A DNA stretch of 17,463 nucleotides from Phocaeicola_A sp964444735 (GCA_964444735.1 CAYUIJ010000050.1:1-17463); one strand, 5' to 3'; counted from the first letter of the stretch, positions 7,987-17,162 are shown. The notes: generated from the sequence alone by a model not told the origin. Made by a program: numbers and translations.

Positions 7987-10761
7987 ATGGGAAAATTGTT
8001 TTTATTAGACGCATACGCCCTTATATACAGGGCTTATTATGCTTTGATTAAGAATCCGCGCATCAATTCGAAAGGAAAGAATACTTCGGCCATTCTAGGA
8101 TTTGTCAATACGCTGGAAGACGTGCTGAAACGTCAGTCGCCTACCCATATCGGAATTGCTTTCGACCCTTCAGGGCCTACTTTCCGCCATGAGGCATACA
8201 GGCAATACAAGGCTCAGCGTGAGGAAACGCCCGAAGTCATACGCGAGTCGGTTCCTGTTATTAAAGACATCATACGTGCATACCGTATTCCCATTCTGGA
8301 GGTTCCCGGATACGAGGCTGATGATGTGATTGGGACACTGGCCAGACAGGCCGGACAGAAAGGCATTGACACGTATATGATGACCCCTGACAAGGACTAC
8401 GGCCAGCTTGTGGGGGAGCATGTATTTATGTATCGTCCGCGTTATGGAGATAAGGAGTTTGATACATTGGGAGTGGAAGAAGTAAAAGCTAAATTCGATA
8501 TAGACTCTCCGTTGCAGGTCATTGACATGCTTGGCTTGATGGGAGACAGCTCCGACAACATACCGGGCTGTCCGGGTGTAGGTGAAAAGACCGCTCAAAA
8601 GCTTGTCAGGGAGTTTGGAAGCATAGAAAATCTTCTGGAGAATGCCTCGCGGTTGAAAGGTGCTTTGAAGACCAGGGTAGAAGCCAATGCGGAGATGATA
8701 AGATTCTCGAAGTTCCTTGCCACCATCAGAACCGATGTGCCCATAGAGCTTGACATGGATGCGCTGAAGTGTGGACAGCCCGATGAGGAGAAGCTGCGTG
8801 CCTTGTTTGAAGATCTGGAGTTCAAAAGCCTGATTGATCGCCTTTTCAAGAAAGAAAAACCTGATCCTGCCGTTCTCAGGCAAGGTACCTTGTTCAATAT
8901 GTCTGATGCCGCTTCCCAGCTTTCAGCACTTCAGTCTCCTGCCCGTCTTACGCGTCTGGAAGATTTGTCTTGTCATTATGAATTGACCGATACCTCTGAC
9001 AAGCAGGCGGCACTGATACAGCGCCTGTTGTGGAATCCTTTCTTCAGTATGGATACCGAAACCACCAATGTTGATCCCATGCATGCCGAGCTGGTAGGGA
9101 TGAGTTTCAGTATGGCCGAAAACGAGGCCTTTTATGTTCCTGTACCTGCCGATCGTGAGCAGGCACAGGCATTGGTCGATGCCTTTAAGCCGGTTTTTGC
9201 CAATGACAGAAATCTTAAGATAGGCCAGAATATCAAGTATGACATTCTGGTACTGGCTCATTATGGGGCAGAGGTGCGAGGCCCGGTGTTTGATACCATG
9301 GTGGCCCATTACGTACTCCAACCCGAATTGCGCCACAATATGGACTATCTGGCCGGGATTTATCTGAAATACGAGACCATTAAGATAGAGGAATTGATCG
9401 GGCCTAAGGGGAAGAACCAGAAAAACATGCGCCAGCTGTCTCCTTTGGAGGTTTACAGGTATGCCTGTGAGGATGCCGATGTTACGCTCAGACTGAAAAA
9501 CGTGCTTGAAAAAGAACTCAATAAGGAAGGTGTACGCCCGTTGTTCGAAGAGACGGAAATGCCTCTGGTGCCTGTGCTGGCTTATATGGAACGCAATGGA
9601 GTCCGCATTGACAACGAAGCCTTGAAACAGACTTCCGGACATTTTACGCAACGTATGCGTCAGATAGAAGAAGAAGTCTATCGACTGGCCGGCGGACCAT
9701 TTAACATCGCTTCGCCCAAACAGGTAGGCGATATTCTCTTCAACAGGCTGGAGATTGCGGAAAAGGCCAGAAAAACCAAAAACAACGGGCAGTACAACAC
9801 TTCGGAAGAGGTGCTTGAAAGCCTGAAAGGCAGGCATCCCATTGTGGGGAAAATCCTTGGTTATCGCAGACTGCGCAAGCTGCTCAGCACATATGTTGAC
9901 AGTCTGCCCGCTCTGGTAAATCCACGTACCGGACACATACACACATCGTTCAACCAGACCATCACGGCCACCGGACGTCTCAGCTCAAGCAATCCGAACC
10001 TTCAGAACATCCCCGTGCGCAATGAAGACGGAAAAGAGATACGGAAGGCGTTTATCCCCGATGACGGCTGTGAGTTCTTCTCGGCTGACTATTCACAGAT
10101 TGAATTGCGTATCATGGCTCATTTGAGCGGAGACCCGCGCATGACGGAGGCTTTCCGTAACGGACAGGATATCCATGCCGCAACGGCTGCCAGGATCTAC
10201 AGGAAACCTATTGAAAAGGTTACCCGCGAAGAACGCGGCAAGGCCAAGACCGCCAATTTCGGCATCATATACGGTATTTCGGCTTTCGGCCTGGCCGAGC
10301 GCATGGGAGTGGACCGCCGTGAGGCTAAAGAACTGATTGACGGATATTTCGTTACATATCCCGGTGTAAAGGCTTATATGGAGAAGAGCATAGAGGCAGC
10401 GCGTGAGAAAGGATATATTGAAACCATCCTGAAGCGCAGGCGTTACCTGCCCGACATTTATTCACACAATGCCGTGGTACGCGGATATGCCGAACGGAAT
10501 GCCATCAACGCTCCTATTCAGGGAAGTGCGGCCGATATTATCAAAGTGGCCATGATTCGCATTTACCGCCGCTTCATGGACGAGGGAATCCGTTCGAAGA
10601 TGATACTTCAGGTGCACGATGAGCTTAACTTCAGCGTTTATCCCGATGAGCGTGAGCGTGTGCGGCAGATTGTTCTTGACGAAATGCGGAACGCATATCC
10701 TATGCGGGTACCGCTGGAGGTTGATTGCGGCTGGGGAAAGAACTGGCTTGAAGCGCACTGA
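7987..10761 (+). CDS. polA: DNA polymerase I
   Basis: The 924-residue, three-domain enzyme fills gaps and removes RNA primers in replication and excision repair. The N-terminal 5' nuclease domain (about 1-300) shows DAYALIYRAYYAL, EADDVIGTLA, PDKDYGQL and a helix-hairpin-helix region around GDSSDNIPG. The 3'-5' exonuclease (about 330-540) keeps all proofreading residues: D356 and E358 in MDTETT, N415 and D419 in NIKYD, and Y492 and D496 in YACEDAD. The polymerase domain shows motif A D701 (DYSQIELRIMAHLSGD), the O helix with K754 and F758 (KTANFGIIYG) and motif C H877-D878-E879 (QVHDEL). The length is normal for the family. It starts with ATG at 7987 and is divergent from the polyprenyl synthase. 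A terminator lies about 150 nt after its stop. No disruption is seen. Confidence 0.98.
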   Translation: MGKLFLLDAYALIYRAYYALIKNPRINSKGKNTSAILGFVNTLEDVLKRQSPTHIGIAFDPSGPTFRHEAYRQYKAQREETPEVIRESVPVIKDIIRAYRIPILEVPGYEADDVIGTLARQAGQKGIDTYMMTPDKDYGQLVGEHVFMYRPRYGDKEFDTLGVEEVKAKFDIDSPLQVIDMLGLMGDSSDNIPGCPGVGEKTAQKLVREFGSIENLLENASRLKGALKTRVEANAEMIRFSKFLATIRTDVPIELDMDALKCGQPDEEKLRALFEDLEFKSLIDRLFKKEKPDPAVLRQGTLFNMSDAASQLSALQSPARLTRLEDLSCHYELTDTSDKQAALIQRLLWNPFFSMDTETTNVDPMHAELVGMSFSMAENEAFYVPVPADREQAQALVDAFKPVFANDRNLKIGQNIKYDILVLAHYGAEVRGPVFDTMVAHYVLQPELRHNMDYLAGIYLKYETIKIEELIGPKGKNQKNMRQLSPLEVYRYACEDADVTLRLKNVLEKELNKEGVRPLFEETEMPLVPVLAYMERNGVRIDNEALKQTSGHFTQRMRQIEEEVYRLAGGPFNIASPKQVGDILFNRLEIAEKARKTKNNGQYNTSEEVLESLKGRHPIVGKILGYRRLRKLLSTYVDSLPALVNPRTGHIHTSFNQTITATGRLSSSNPNLQNIPVRNEDGKEIRKAFIPDDGCEFFSADYSQIELRIMAHLSGDPRMTEAFRNGQDIHAATAARIYRKPIEKVTREERGKAKTANFGIIYGISAFGLAERMGVDRREAKELIDGYFVTYPGVKAYMEKSIEAAREKGYIETILKRRRYLPDIYSHNAVVRGYAERNAINAPIQGSAADIIKVAMIRIYRRFMDEGIRSKMILQVHDELNFSVYPDERERVRQIVLDEMRNAYPMRVPLEVDCGWGKNWLEAH

Positions 10762-11025
10762 CAGGCACTGTCTTCCACATGGACATTTCACAATTTCACG
10801 ACCGGATTCTGCCGCATCCGCATGCCGATGCTCCGTCCCTCTTTAAACGGGACTCCTGCATGTTCATCCGTTCTGTCTGCTTCCGTGCGGCTTCACGCCA
10901 TCCTCTTCCATCTCCGCCACATCTGTAAAGCGGATGTGGCGGGCTTTTAGCATTTCCTCGCCTGTCCTGCAGGAATCTGTCGTTTCCGTCTCGGAAACTT
11001 CTGTTCCAGTCTCTTTGCCATATCC
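10762..11025. other. Intergenic stretch after polA
   Basis: No gene is supported here. Frames on both strands are continuations or shadows of polA and of the downstream remnant. The stretch is GC-richer than most intergenic DNA in the window. Its one clear element is the terminator at 10914-10948. Confidence 0.6.
10914..10948 (+). terminator. Intrinsic terminator of polA
   Basis: CCGCCACATC (10914-10923) and GATGTGGCGG (10933-10942) form a perfect ten-base-pair stem with a nine-base loop, followed by GCTTTTAG on the plus strand. It lies about 150 nt after the polA stop. No T run follows on the minus strand, so it serves polA. Confidence 0.85.
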
Positions 11026-11615
11026 TTACGCTTTATATTCGTCAGGATAGAAGCTATCCCAGTCGGCAATGTCCTTTGTGTTCTCTATCTTCAATGGAGA
11101 GTATTTCCAATTCTCTCCGTTTCTGATTATCACGCCACCTTTAAGATGCCTTGCGGCATTTTCCACACTGTTTATGTAGTCTATCAGGGCATTGTGCTTG
11201 GCAGGCGCGTTCCTGTCACTTTCCTCGCTTTTCGTATCGAACAGAAAAACCTGCCCGTTCTTCATCCTCACTACGAAATCCACATAGAACAGTGCTTTTT
11301 CTCCTTGGCACCGGTATAGCTTATGGCATAGTGCCGCCTGCCGCTGTCACCGTTCTTATACCACCAGTCTATGCAGTCCTTGTGCTCCTCAAGGAATGCC
11401 ACGGACTGTCTTTCCGGCCCGGATGCCCCGTTTTGCCGGACAAACGGCATCAGCGCACGGTTCTCCGCCTCCGGCGGATACTGTGCGTGTCTTCTCTATA
11501 CTACAGCCTGTCCGCAGGTACTTCCCACAGGTATTTATCTGCCGGTATTTTTCACGATGCCGTTATTTTTTCGAGGGCCTTGACCGTCTTTTGAACGCTT
11601 TCTCCCAAAGAGGAA
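11026..11615 (-). pseudogene. Decayed 3' end of a type III restriction (Res)-like gene
   Basis: The last 85 residues (11283-11026) are intact and include VDFVVRMKNGQVFLFDTKSE, the PD-(D/E)xK-like nuclease core of type III restriction Res proteins, followed by KHNALIDYINS, GGVIIRNGENWKYSP and a DSFYPDEY tail. Directly upstream in another frame (about 11495-11296) runs AEN-RALMPF, then ERQSVAFLEEHKDCIDWWYK and NGDSGRRHYAISYTGAKEK. The frames join if the A run opposite 11296-11300 gains one base, so a homopolymer slip broke the gene. This second frame is stopped by TAG at 11498-11496. Farther upstream a third frame with stops reads ESVQKTVKALEKITAS and KIPADKYLWEVPADRL, which may be more of the same gene. 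No helicase motifs are left. The call rests on memory of Res C-termini; a related helicase-nuclease is possible. Confidence 0.62.
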
Positions 11616-11853
11616 TCCGGCAGCCTTCACGCCATACCGGGCGTATTGGGCCGGCACAAGATCACCGCTTCCGCTCCGCCGGCCGTTTGTCCGTCTTTTT
11701 TCTTCCTGACAGAAGCCGTCATTATCCGGACTTGTATCTCTCTTATTTTCCACTTTGCCTGACTGCAAGGTAAAAATCAAATCAATCCTGCATCATTTCC
11801 TCTTATTAAGACTGTTTGCAATAAAATTATAAAAGAGAAATAAAAATACTTCC
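11616..11853. other. Short interval between the restriction-like remnant and recA
   Basis: A minus-strand open frame (11780-11535) runs through it and into the remnant, but its translation is low in recognisable structure and I do not call it. The part next to recA is AT-rich and contains no strong hairpin, so no recA terminator is called. Confidence 0.45.
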
Positions 11854-12888
11854 TTATTCTTTTTTATCTTTCAGTCTATCAAAGATAAGAGACTCAAGTT
11901 CTTCGCTTAATTCAGGATTGTCAATGACGCATTGTTTTGCGGCATCGCGGCCTTGTCCTAATCTGGTATCATTGTAGCCATACCATGCGCCGCTTTTCCT
12001 GATAATTCCCAGTTCGGTTCCGAGATCAATAATTTCACCGCTTTTTGAGATTCCTTCACCAAACATAATATCGAATTCGGCTTTACGGAAAGGAGGAGCG
12101 ACCTTGTTTTTTACAACTTTTACTCTTGTCTGTCTGCCAATCATTTCCTCGCCATCTTTAACAGGCTGTCCGGGACGGATATCCAGACGTACGGATGCGT
12201 AAAACTTCAGCGCATTGCCACCGGTTGTCGTTTCGGGATTACCGAACATCACACCAATCTTCTCACGTAACTGGTTGATGAAAATGCAGGTAGTATTTGT
12301 CTTGCTGATAGCTGATGTCAGTTTACGCAAGGCTTGTGACATCAGTCTCGCATGCAGGCCTACCTTGTTCTCGCCCATGTCGCCTTCAAGCTCAGCCTTT
12401 GGAGTGAGCGCGGCTACAGAGTCAATTACAATGATGTCTATAGCAGAAGATCGAATGAGCTGGTCGGCAATGTCAAGTGCCTGTTCTCCGCTGTCCGGTT
12501 GTGAAATCCACAGGTTATCGACATCTACTCCAAGCTTGGCTGCATAGAAGCGGTCAAAGGCATGTTCCGCATCGATGAAAGCGGCGATACCGCCCGCCTT
12601 TTGGGCTTCGGCAATAGCATGTATTGCCAATGTGGTCTTTCCTGAAGATTCAGGCCCGTATATTTCAATGATACGGCCTTTGGGATAGCCGCCTACACCC
12701 AAAGCCGCATTCAGCCCGATGGAGCCGGTAGGGATAATCTCCACTTCCTGAATGTTTTCGTCACCCAGTTTCATGATAGAGCCTTTTCCGAAACTTTTTT
12801 CTATCTTATCCATTGCCGCCTGCAACGCTTTCAGCTTTTCGCTGCCGGCTGATCCGAATTCCAATTCTTCGTTACTTTTCCTTGCCAT
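11854..12888 (-). CDS. recA: Recombinase RecA
   Basis: The 344-residue protein forms the ATP-dependent filament on single-stranded DNA that drives homologous recombination and repair. Walker A is GPESSGKT (78-85), the catalytic glutamate is in FIDAEHAFD (about E108), Walker B is in DIIVIDSVAAL (about 151-161), and the L2/signature region contains NQLREKIGVMFGNPETTTGG (205-224). The C-terminal domain ends at KDKKE, of normal length. The ATG at 12888 lies 14 nt after the bcp stop with no promoter in the gap, so recA is probably co-transcribed with bcp. An internal promoter within bcp is not excluded. No LexA-like operator is recognised. Confidence 0.98.
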   Translation of the reverse strand: MARKSNEELEFGSAGSEKLKALQAAMDKIEKSFGKGSIMKLGDENIQEVEIIPTGSIGLNAALGVGGYPKGRIIEIYGPESSGKTTLAIHAIAEAQKAGGIAAFIDAEHAFDRFYAAKLGVDVDNLWISQPDSGEQALDIADQLIRSSAIDIIVIDSVAALTPKAELEGDMGENKVGLHARLMSQALRKLTSAISKTNTTCIFINQLREKIGVMFGNPETTTGGNALKFYASVRLDIRPGQPVKDGEEMIGRQTRVKVVKNKVAPPFRKAEFDIMFGEGISKSGEIIDLGTELGIIRKSGAWYGYNDTRLGQGRDAAKQCVIDNPELSEELESLIFDRLKDKKE

Positions 12889-12902
12889 TTATATATCTGT
12901 TT

Positions 12903-13352
12903 TTATTTCAGTATTTGTCGCGCATGCTCCTTGGTCTTGACTTCTTTGGGCCCTATGACGCGCTCAACAATACCTTCTTCGTTAATAATAAAGGTCGTAC
13001 GTAAAGTACCCGTGTATGTACGTCCGTACATTTTCTTTTCTCCCCATACTCCGAACGCCTTTACAAGTTTCTTGTCCGTATCGGCAATTAAAGTGAACGG
13101 GAGCGCATGCCTGGTTATGAATTTCCGATGTAACGCGGCACTGTCCGCACTGACACCAATGACTTCGTATCCGGCTTTGCGTAAATCTTCATATCCATCG
13201 CGCAGACTGCATGCCTGAGCCGTACATCCGGGCGTGTTGTCTTTCGGATAGAAATATAACACGATTTTTTTCCCTTTGTAATCACTCAGTCTGATTTCTT
13301 TTCCGTTTTGGTCAACCCCGAGTATTTCAGGAGCTTTATCACCTGTATTCAT
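12903..13352 (-). CDS. bcp: Thiol peroxidase of the Bcp/PrxQ group
   Basis: This 150-residue peroxiredoxin reduces hydrogen peroxide and organic hydroperoxides using thioredoxin or similar reductants. The peroxidatic cysteine is C43 in NTPGCTAQAC and the resolving cysteine is C48, the five-residue spacing typical of atypical two-cysteine Bcp enzymes. Other family marks are GDKAPE at the N-terminus, VLYFYPKD, a VIGVSAD stretch and WGEKKMYGR. I chose ATG 13352 because the protein then opens MNTGDKAPE as in other Bcp. The frame could start at a GTG (13400) that overlaps the upstream stop as GTGA, but that adds 16 residues without family similarity. It sits between the dehydrogenase and recA, all on one strand. 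Confidence 0.93.
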   Translation of the reverse strand: MNTGDKAPEILGVDQNGKEIRLSDYKGKKIVLYFYPKDNTPGCTAQACSLRDGYEDLRKAGYEVIGVSADSAALHRKFITRHALPFTLIADTDKKLVKAFGVWGEKKMYGRTYTGTLRTTFIINEEGIVERVIGPKEVKTKEHARQILK

Positions 13353-13396
13353 GCTGTATGGCTTTTTTAGTTTATGACAAATGGTGACGGCGGCTC

Positions 13397-14590
13397 TCAC
13401 AATTCAAGATCCCCGTCAAAAACTTCGTGCCAGGGCAATCCTTGTTTGTCAAGCTGTTCCATGAATGGATCCGGATCGAACTCCTCAACATTGTATACTC
13501 CCGGTTTTTTCCACAATCCTTTCAGGAACATCATGGCGCCAATCATCGCCGGCACGCCTGTAGTGTAGCTTACTCCCTGCATGCCTGTCTCAAGGTATGC
13601 CGCATGATGGCTGCAGTTGTTATATACATAATAGGTACGTTCTTTGCCGTCTTTGATACCACGTATACGGCAGCCGATAGATGTCTCTCCGTCATAATTC
13701 TCCCCTAAGTCTTGCGGATTGGGGAGAACTGCCTTAAGAAACTGTAACGGGACAATTTTTACTCCATTGTATTCCACCTCGTCAATTCGCGCCATTCCGA
13801 TATTCTGGATTACACGCAAGTGGGTAAGATATTCCTGTCCGAAAGTCATCCAGAAACGCGCGCGTTTGATAGTGGGGTAGTTCTTGACCAGTGATTCCAG
13901 CTCTTCGTGATAAAGCAGGTAAGAATCTTTCGGCCCGATATTCGGATAAGTCAAAGACCTGTGTATTTCAAGCGGCTTGGTCGTAACCCACTGTCCGTTT
14001 TCATAATAGCGTCCGTTCTGGGTGATTTCACGGATATTGATTTCGGGGTTGAAGTTGGTTGCAAACGCTTTGTGATGATTACCCGCATTGCAGTCGACAA
14101 TATCCAGATATTGTATTTCGTCAAAATGATGTCTGGCTGCGTAAGCCGTGTAGACACCGCTTACTCCCGGGTCGAATCCGCATCCGAGTATGGCAGTCAG
14201 TCCGGCATCCTCGAATCTTTTTTTATAGGCCCATTGCCAGCTGTATTCAAAGTGCGCCACATCTTTAGGCTCATAATTGGCCGTATCCAGATAACTGGCT
14301 CCGGCTTTCAGGCATGCATTCATGACAACAAGGTCCTGATATGGAAGGGCTGCATTGATAACGATATCCGGCTTGAAATCATTAAACAGCGTTACAAGTT
14401 CATCTGCATTGTCAGCATCGACCCGGGCAGTCCTGATATCGGGGTTACCTATAGCCTTTGCAATATTGTCACATTTTGATTTTGTACGGCTGGCTATCAT
14501 AATATCAGTAAACACATCCGGATTTTGTGCTACTTTATGCGCCACTACGGTACCTACGCCTCCAGCACCGATGATTAAAACTCTACCCAT
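13397..14590 (-). CDS. Carboxynorspermidine dehydrogenase (saccharopine dehydrogenase family)
   Basis: The 397-residue protein has an N-terminal Rossmann fold with VLIIGAGGVGTVV (residues 4-16) for NADPH, SRTKSK as the following loop, and the family-wide DIVINAALPYQD and SYLDTANYE stretches. The centre holds LGCGFDPGVSGVY and the C-terminal part SHHAAYLETGMQGVSYTTG. This pattern is that of carboxynorspermidine (carboxyspermidine) dehydrogenase, which reductively joins aspartate semialdehyde to a diamine in the alternative spermidine route used by gut Bacteroides. Lysine-pathway saccharopine dehydrogenase is the other possibility, but it fits this lineage less well. It is first of an apparent operon with bcp and recA: 44 nt to the chosen bcp start and 14 nt from bcp to recA. 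Confidence 0.88.
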   Translation of the reverse strand: MGRVLIIGAGGVGTVVAHKVAQNPDVFTDIMIASRTKSKCDNIAKAIGNPDIRTARVDADNADELVTLFNDFKPDIVINAALPYQDLVVMNACLKAGASYLDTANYEPKDVAHFEYSWQWAYKKRFEDAGLTAILGCGFDPGVSGVYTAYAARHHFDEIQYLDIVDCNAGNHHKAFATNFNPEINIREITQNGRYYENGQWVTTKPLEIHRSLTYPNIGPKDSYLLYHEELESLVKNYPTIKRARFWMTFGQEYLTHLRVIQNIGMARIDEVEYNGVKIVPLQFLKAVLPNPQDLGENYDGETSIGCRIRGIKDGKERTYYVYNNCSHHAAYLETGMQGVSYTTGVPAMIGAMMFLKGLWKKPGVYNVEEFDPDPFMEQLDKQGLPWHEVFDGDLEL

Positions 14591-14664
14591 TAATCCAATG
14601 CCAATAAATGTTTGTTAGTAATCAAAGTTCATGCCGGTCCGGTATCGAATCCGGCTATCGGTTA

Positions 14665-14693
14665 CAAAAATAGCATTTTTTTTGACATGCAAA
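14665..14693 (-). promoter_or_regulatory. Candidate promoter of the dehydrogenase-bcp-recA operon
   Basis: On the minus strand TTTG (14693-14690) precedes TATTTTTG (14672-14665), a -7 match. The spacing is 17 nt, two short of the usual 19, so the -33 half is less sure. The predicted start near 14656-14660 leaves a leader of about 68 nt that contains small GC-rich inverted repeats (CCGG-type, around 14634-14655) able to form a hairpin. Confidence 0.5.
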
Positions 14694-15095
14694 TCTTATT
14701 TTTCCGATTAAAAAATGAAAAGCATGTTTATTTTCCTTCATGGTTGGTCCGAAATGATTTCAGTTGACGGAATTTTATATTTTTGCATTAAAAATAACCG
14801 GATTTATACTTCGTGACAGATTTCACTGCTTACACGAATGGACGAGGCTTCTCAGTCTGTTGAGACAGGGGAGGCGGATTTGTATCAGATTGTTCCGGCT
14901 GTTCAGGCTGATGTGGCTTTACAGCCGCGTGAAAAGGGAATGCGGTTCCTGATGCTTTCGCAACCTCCGGTGAAAGTGAATGGCAGTCATTCGTCGCTTT
15001 ACTCCATATTCCGTAACCTTGACGGATAATGCCATTGCCTATGCCGGTACTGAAGTTGCCAATGATTGCATATATTTTCTTTTGTCTATATCTGA
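14694..15095. other. Unresolved interval with small open frames on both strands
   Basis: No gene is called. The minus strand carries a frame from ATG 15114 to 14830 (about 94 residues, Pro- and Gln-rich near its end) that overlaps the porin stop by 19 bases. The plus strand carries frames at 14838-15029 (63 residues) and, in another frame, about 14978-15100 (39 residues, ending in YFLLSISD). None resembles a family I know. A plus-strand TATTTTTG at 14778-14785 matches a -7 element but lacks a TTTG at the right distance. At most one of these frames could be real. Confidence 0.4.
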
Positions 15096-17162
15096 TTAAT
15101 TGAAAAAATTCCATGAGAGTCCGAATTTGAACCACATTGGATTAATAGGATAGTGCGGTGCTAGAAAATAATTCGATTTGCCTAAACCTTCTGATACATG
15201 GTACAACATTACGTAAATGCGTGTATGTTTTAAATGCAGATTGATATAAGCGTTTACAATGGGATAGCCGCCTATTTCTACCTTGTCTTCAGGATTCTGT
15301 AAATGGAATTGTCCGATGGCAGGTGAATAATCCGGTGCGTAATATTTGGTGAAGTATCGTAAGTCCGCGCCTAATTCTACGCTGAGTACTTTTTTTGCCA
15401 GTTGAAACTTCAGATAGAGATTATGATAAAGTGACAGGTCAGGGAGTGGCAAAACATCCTGATTGCTGCTCTTCTGACAGGTAACTTCATTGTTTAAATG
15501 GAATATGCCGAATGCAAAGTCTTTTTTCAGAGTAGCGCTTAATACCTGTATGTTGTCGCTGCATTGACTCACTTTTATATTGTGCAGATATTCTGACGCG
15601 TTTTCTTGACTGCTTACAGCAGCATTGTCCAGATAAGTATAGTCGGTAAGGTTCTCTACACCTACAGTAAGGTTAAAACCGGCTTTTTTAGCCGTAAATT
15701 CTCCTTGTATTCTGGTGCGTAGCTCTTTTGAAAGGTTATTGTCCCACCATAAATGGCGTGAGTGGTAATGCCGGTAATAAAATGTAGGATTGATTCGTTT
15801 GGTATATGCCAGTGCCACCAATTGGATGGTATCTTTAAAAAGAGTAAAGTTCAGGTCGGCGTTTCCTGTTATATTGAATGTGCCGGCTTCTTCACCCGTA
15901 AGTGCTGTTTCGCCATAAATGCGGTAGTGCAATGTCTTTCCTTGTTGTTTCAGAAGTTCGCCACCTACAGATACAGTGTTTTCAGAATATTTCCGGTTAT
16001 AGCGTTCATCTGCGGTCCCGAGCGTATCTGTCATTGTGTATTTTCTGATTTCATGTGATACGAATCCTGTAAGCCCTGCTTTTGCCCATTTGTTGAAACC
16101 CTCTCTCAAAGCTATTCCGAAAGTATTCTTCGTTGAATGATGACTGGTGATATCACGTTGGTATTCATCGTCAAAGAAATCGTTCACATAATAGTTGTCT
16201 GGGGTTTTATATGCAATGTATTGTCTTTCGTTATTATTGTATTGGAAAGTATGTATGAAACTGACTACCGGTATAAAATCATCGTATTTTTGTGCTGTAT
16301 CTTTCGGAGATTCATAAAATCCAAGATTATATCTGTGAGTGAGATAAATATGATAATTATCGTTTCTGTTCCATGTGCTTTCCAGATTGGTAGGAATATC
16401 TGAAGGCGTGTATGAGTCTGAGTTCGGGATATCTTCGGGGTTGGTTATGTAGGTATCATCGGTGATACCCCCGTTTTCAGACATTTTCATATGGTTTTTG
16501 CTGAATATGAAATGCATGTTGTATTTATTGCCGAGATAAGAAGAAAACAATGTACCGTTAAAAAGTGAAATCGCTTGATTGTTATACATGCCCCGCCCGT
16601 AAACATAATCAAAGGAGAAACCTGCATTGAGGCGCCGGTTGACATTGACTCCGAAGTATGCCTTAAAACGGTCTTCACCGTCTTGTTGGTTTCCTGCAGA
16701 GAAATAGCTCAGGTTAGCAAAAGGTGATTTGGTGTTTAAAAAGCGAAATTCGCTTATTGGGACAATAAAATAATCGTAAGGATCAGTAAAAATAAATTGT
16801 GACGCTTCTTTCCGATGGAAAAATATACGTGACAGACGAGGAGAGCCAATATTCCCCAAGTAGTTGTATTCGCCGTTCAGACCGTCTGTAAACTGCAGAT
16901 TCTGAAACTGGTGCATCAGTGTGTCTACTTCCACTTCGCGGATATTCCCCAATAGGGGCTCTATATTCCACATACGCAGGCCAATGGGTACTGTCTTGGA
17001 GTCAACTTCAGTAGAGTCTTCTCTGTTTCTATTATTATCCTCGTCGTTGATATAACGAAGACCCTCAGGTGTATCTTCATACAACCGATTGATGTTTTGC
17101 GCGAACAATCCTTGAATGTTTGTTGCAATGAGTAGTAACAGGATAGCGATTATTTTTCTCAT
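15096..17162 (-). CDS. Putative outer-membrane porin (Porin_10 type)
   Basis: This 688-residue outer-membrane beta-barrel protein has a clear Sec signal peptide (MRKIIAILLLLIATNIQGLFA, cleavage near residue 21). The mature start is charged and Asn-rich, followed by the conserved core of the Bacteroidetes putative-porin family: LMHQFQNLQFTDGLNGEYNY, LGNIGSPRLSRIFFHRKE, QFIFTDPYDYFIVPISEF, NTKSPFANLSYFSAGNQQDG and EDRFKAYFGVNVNRRLNAGF. Alternating hydrophobic strands run to the C-terminus, which ends in GLSWNFFN, an aromatic-rich last strand as expected for Bam-dependent insertion. The natural cargo is unknown. It seems to be a single-gene unit. A -7 promoter element lies only eight bases upstream of the ATG. 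Confidence 0.9.
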   Translation of the reverse strand: MRKIIAILLLLIATNIQGLFAQNINRLYEDTPEGLRYINDEDNNRNREDSTEVDSKTVPIGLRMWNIEPLLGNIREVEVDTLMHQFQNLQFTDGLNGEYNYLGNIGSPRLSRIFFHRKEASQFIFTDPYDYFIVPISEFRFLNTKSPFANLSYFSAGNQQDGEDRFKAYFGVNVNRRLNAGFSFDYVYGRGMYNNQAISLFNGTLFSSYLGNKYNMHFIFSKNHMKMSENGGITDDTYITNPEDIPNSDSYTPSDIPTNLESTWNRNDNYHIYLTHRYNLGFYESPKDTAQKYDDFIPVVSFIHTFQYNNNERQYIAYKTPDNYYVNDFFDDEYQRDITSHHSTKNTFGIALREGFNKWAKAGLTGFVSHEIRKYTMTDTLGTADERYNRKYSENTVSVGGELLKQQGKTLHYRIYGETALTGEEAGTFNITGNADLNFTLFKDTIQLVALAYTKRINPTFYYRHYHSRHLWWDNNLSKELRTRIQGEFTAKKAGFNLTVGVENLTDYTYLDNAAVSSQENASEYLHNIKVSQCSDNIQVLSATLKKDFAFGIFHLNNEVTCQKSSNQDVLPLPDLSLYHNLYLKFQLAKKVLSVELGADLRYFTKYYAPDYSPAIGQFHLQNPEDKVEIGGYPIVNAYINLHLKHTRIYVMLYHVSEGLGKSNYFLAPHYPINPMWFKFGLSWNFFN

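Noticed and set aside
8170..8883. A 237-codon open frame on the minus strand
   Set aside because: It is antisense to the 5' nuclease part of polA and resembles no family.
8923..9942. A 339-codon open frame on the minus strand
   Set aside because: It lies fully antisense to the polymerase I gene, across its exonuclease and linker regions. Its translation has no domain, and polA itself has complete motifs in order.
11151..11594. A 147-codon plus-strand frame
   Set aside because: It is antisense to the restriction-like remnant, where the minus strand shows recognisable protein segments.
13907..14479. A 190-codon open frame on the plus strand
   Set aside because: It is antisense to the carboxynorspermidine dehydrogenase, whose motifs are intact.
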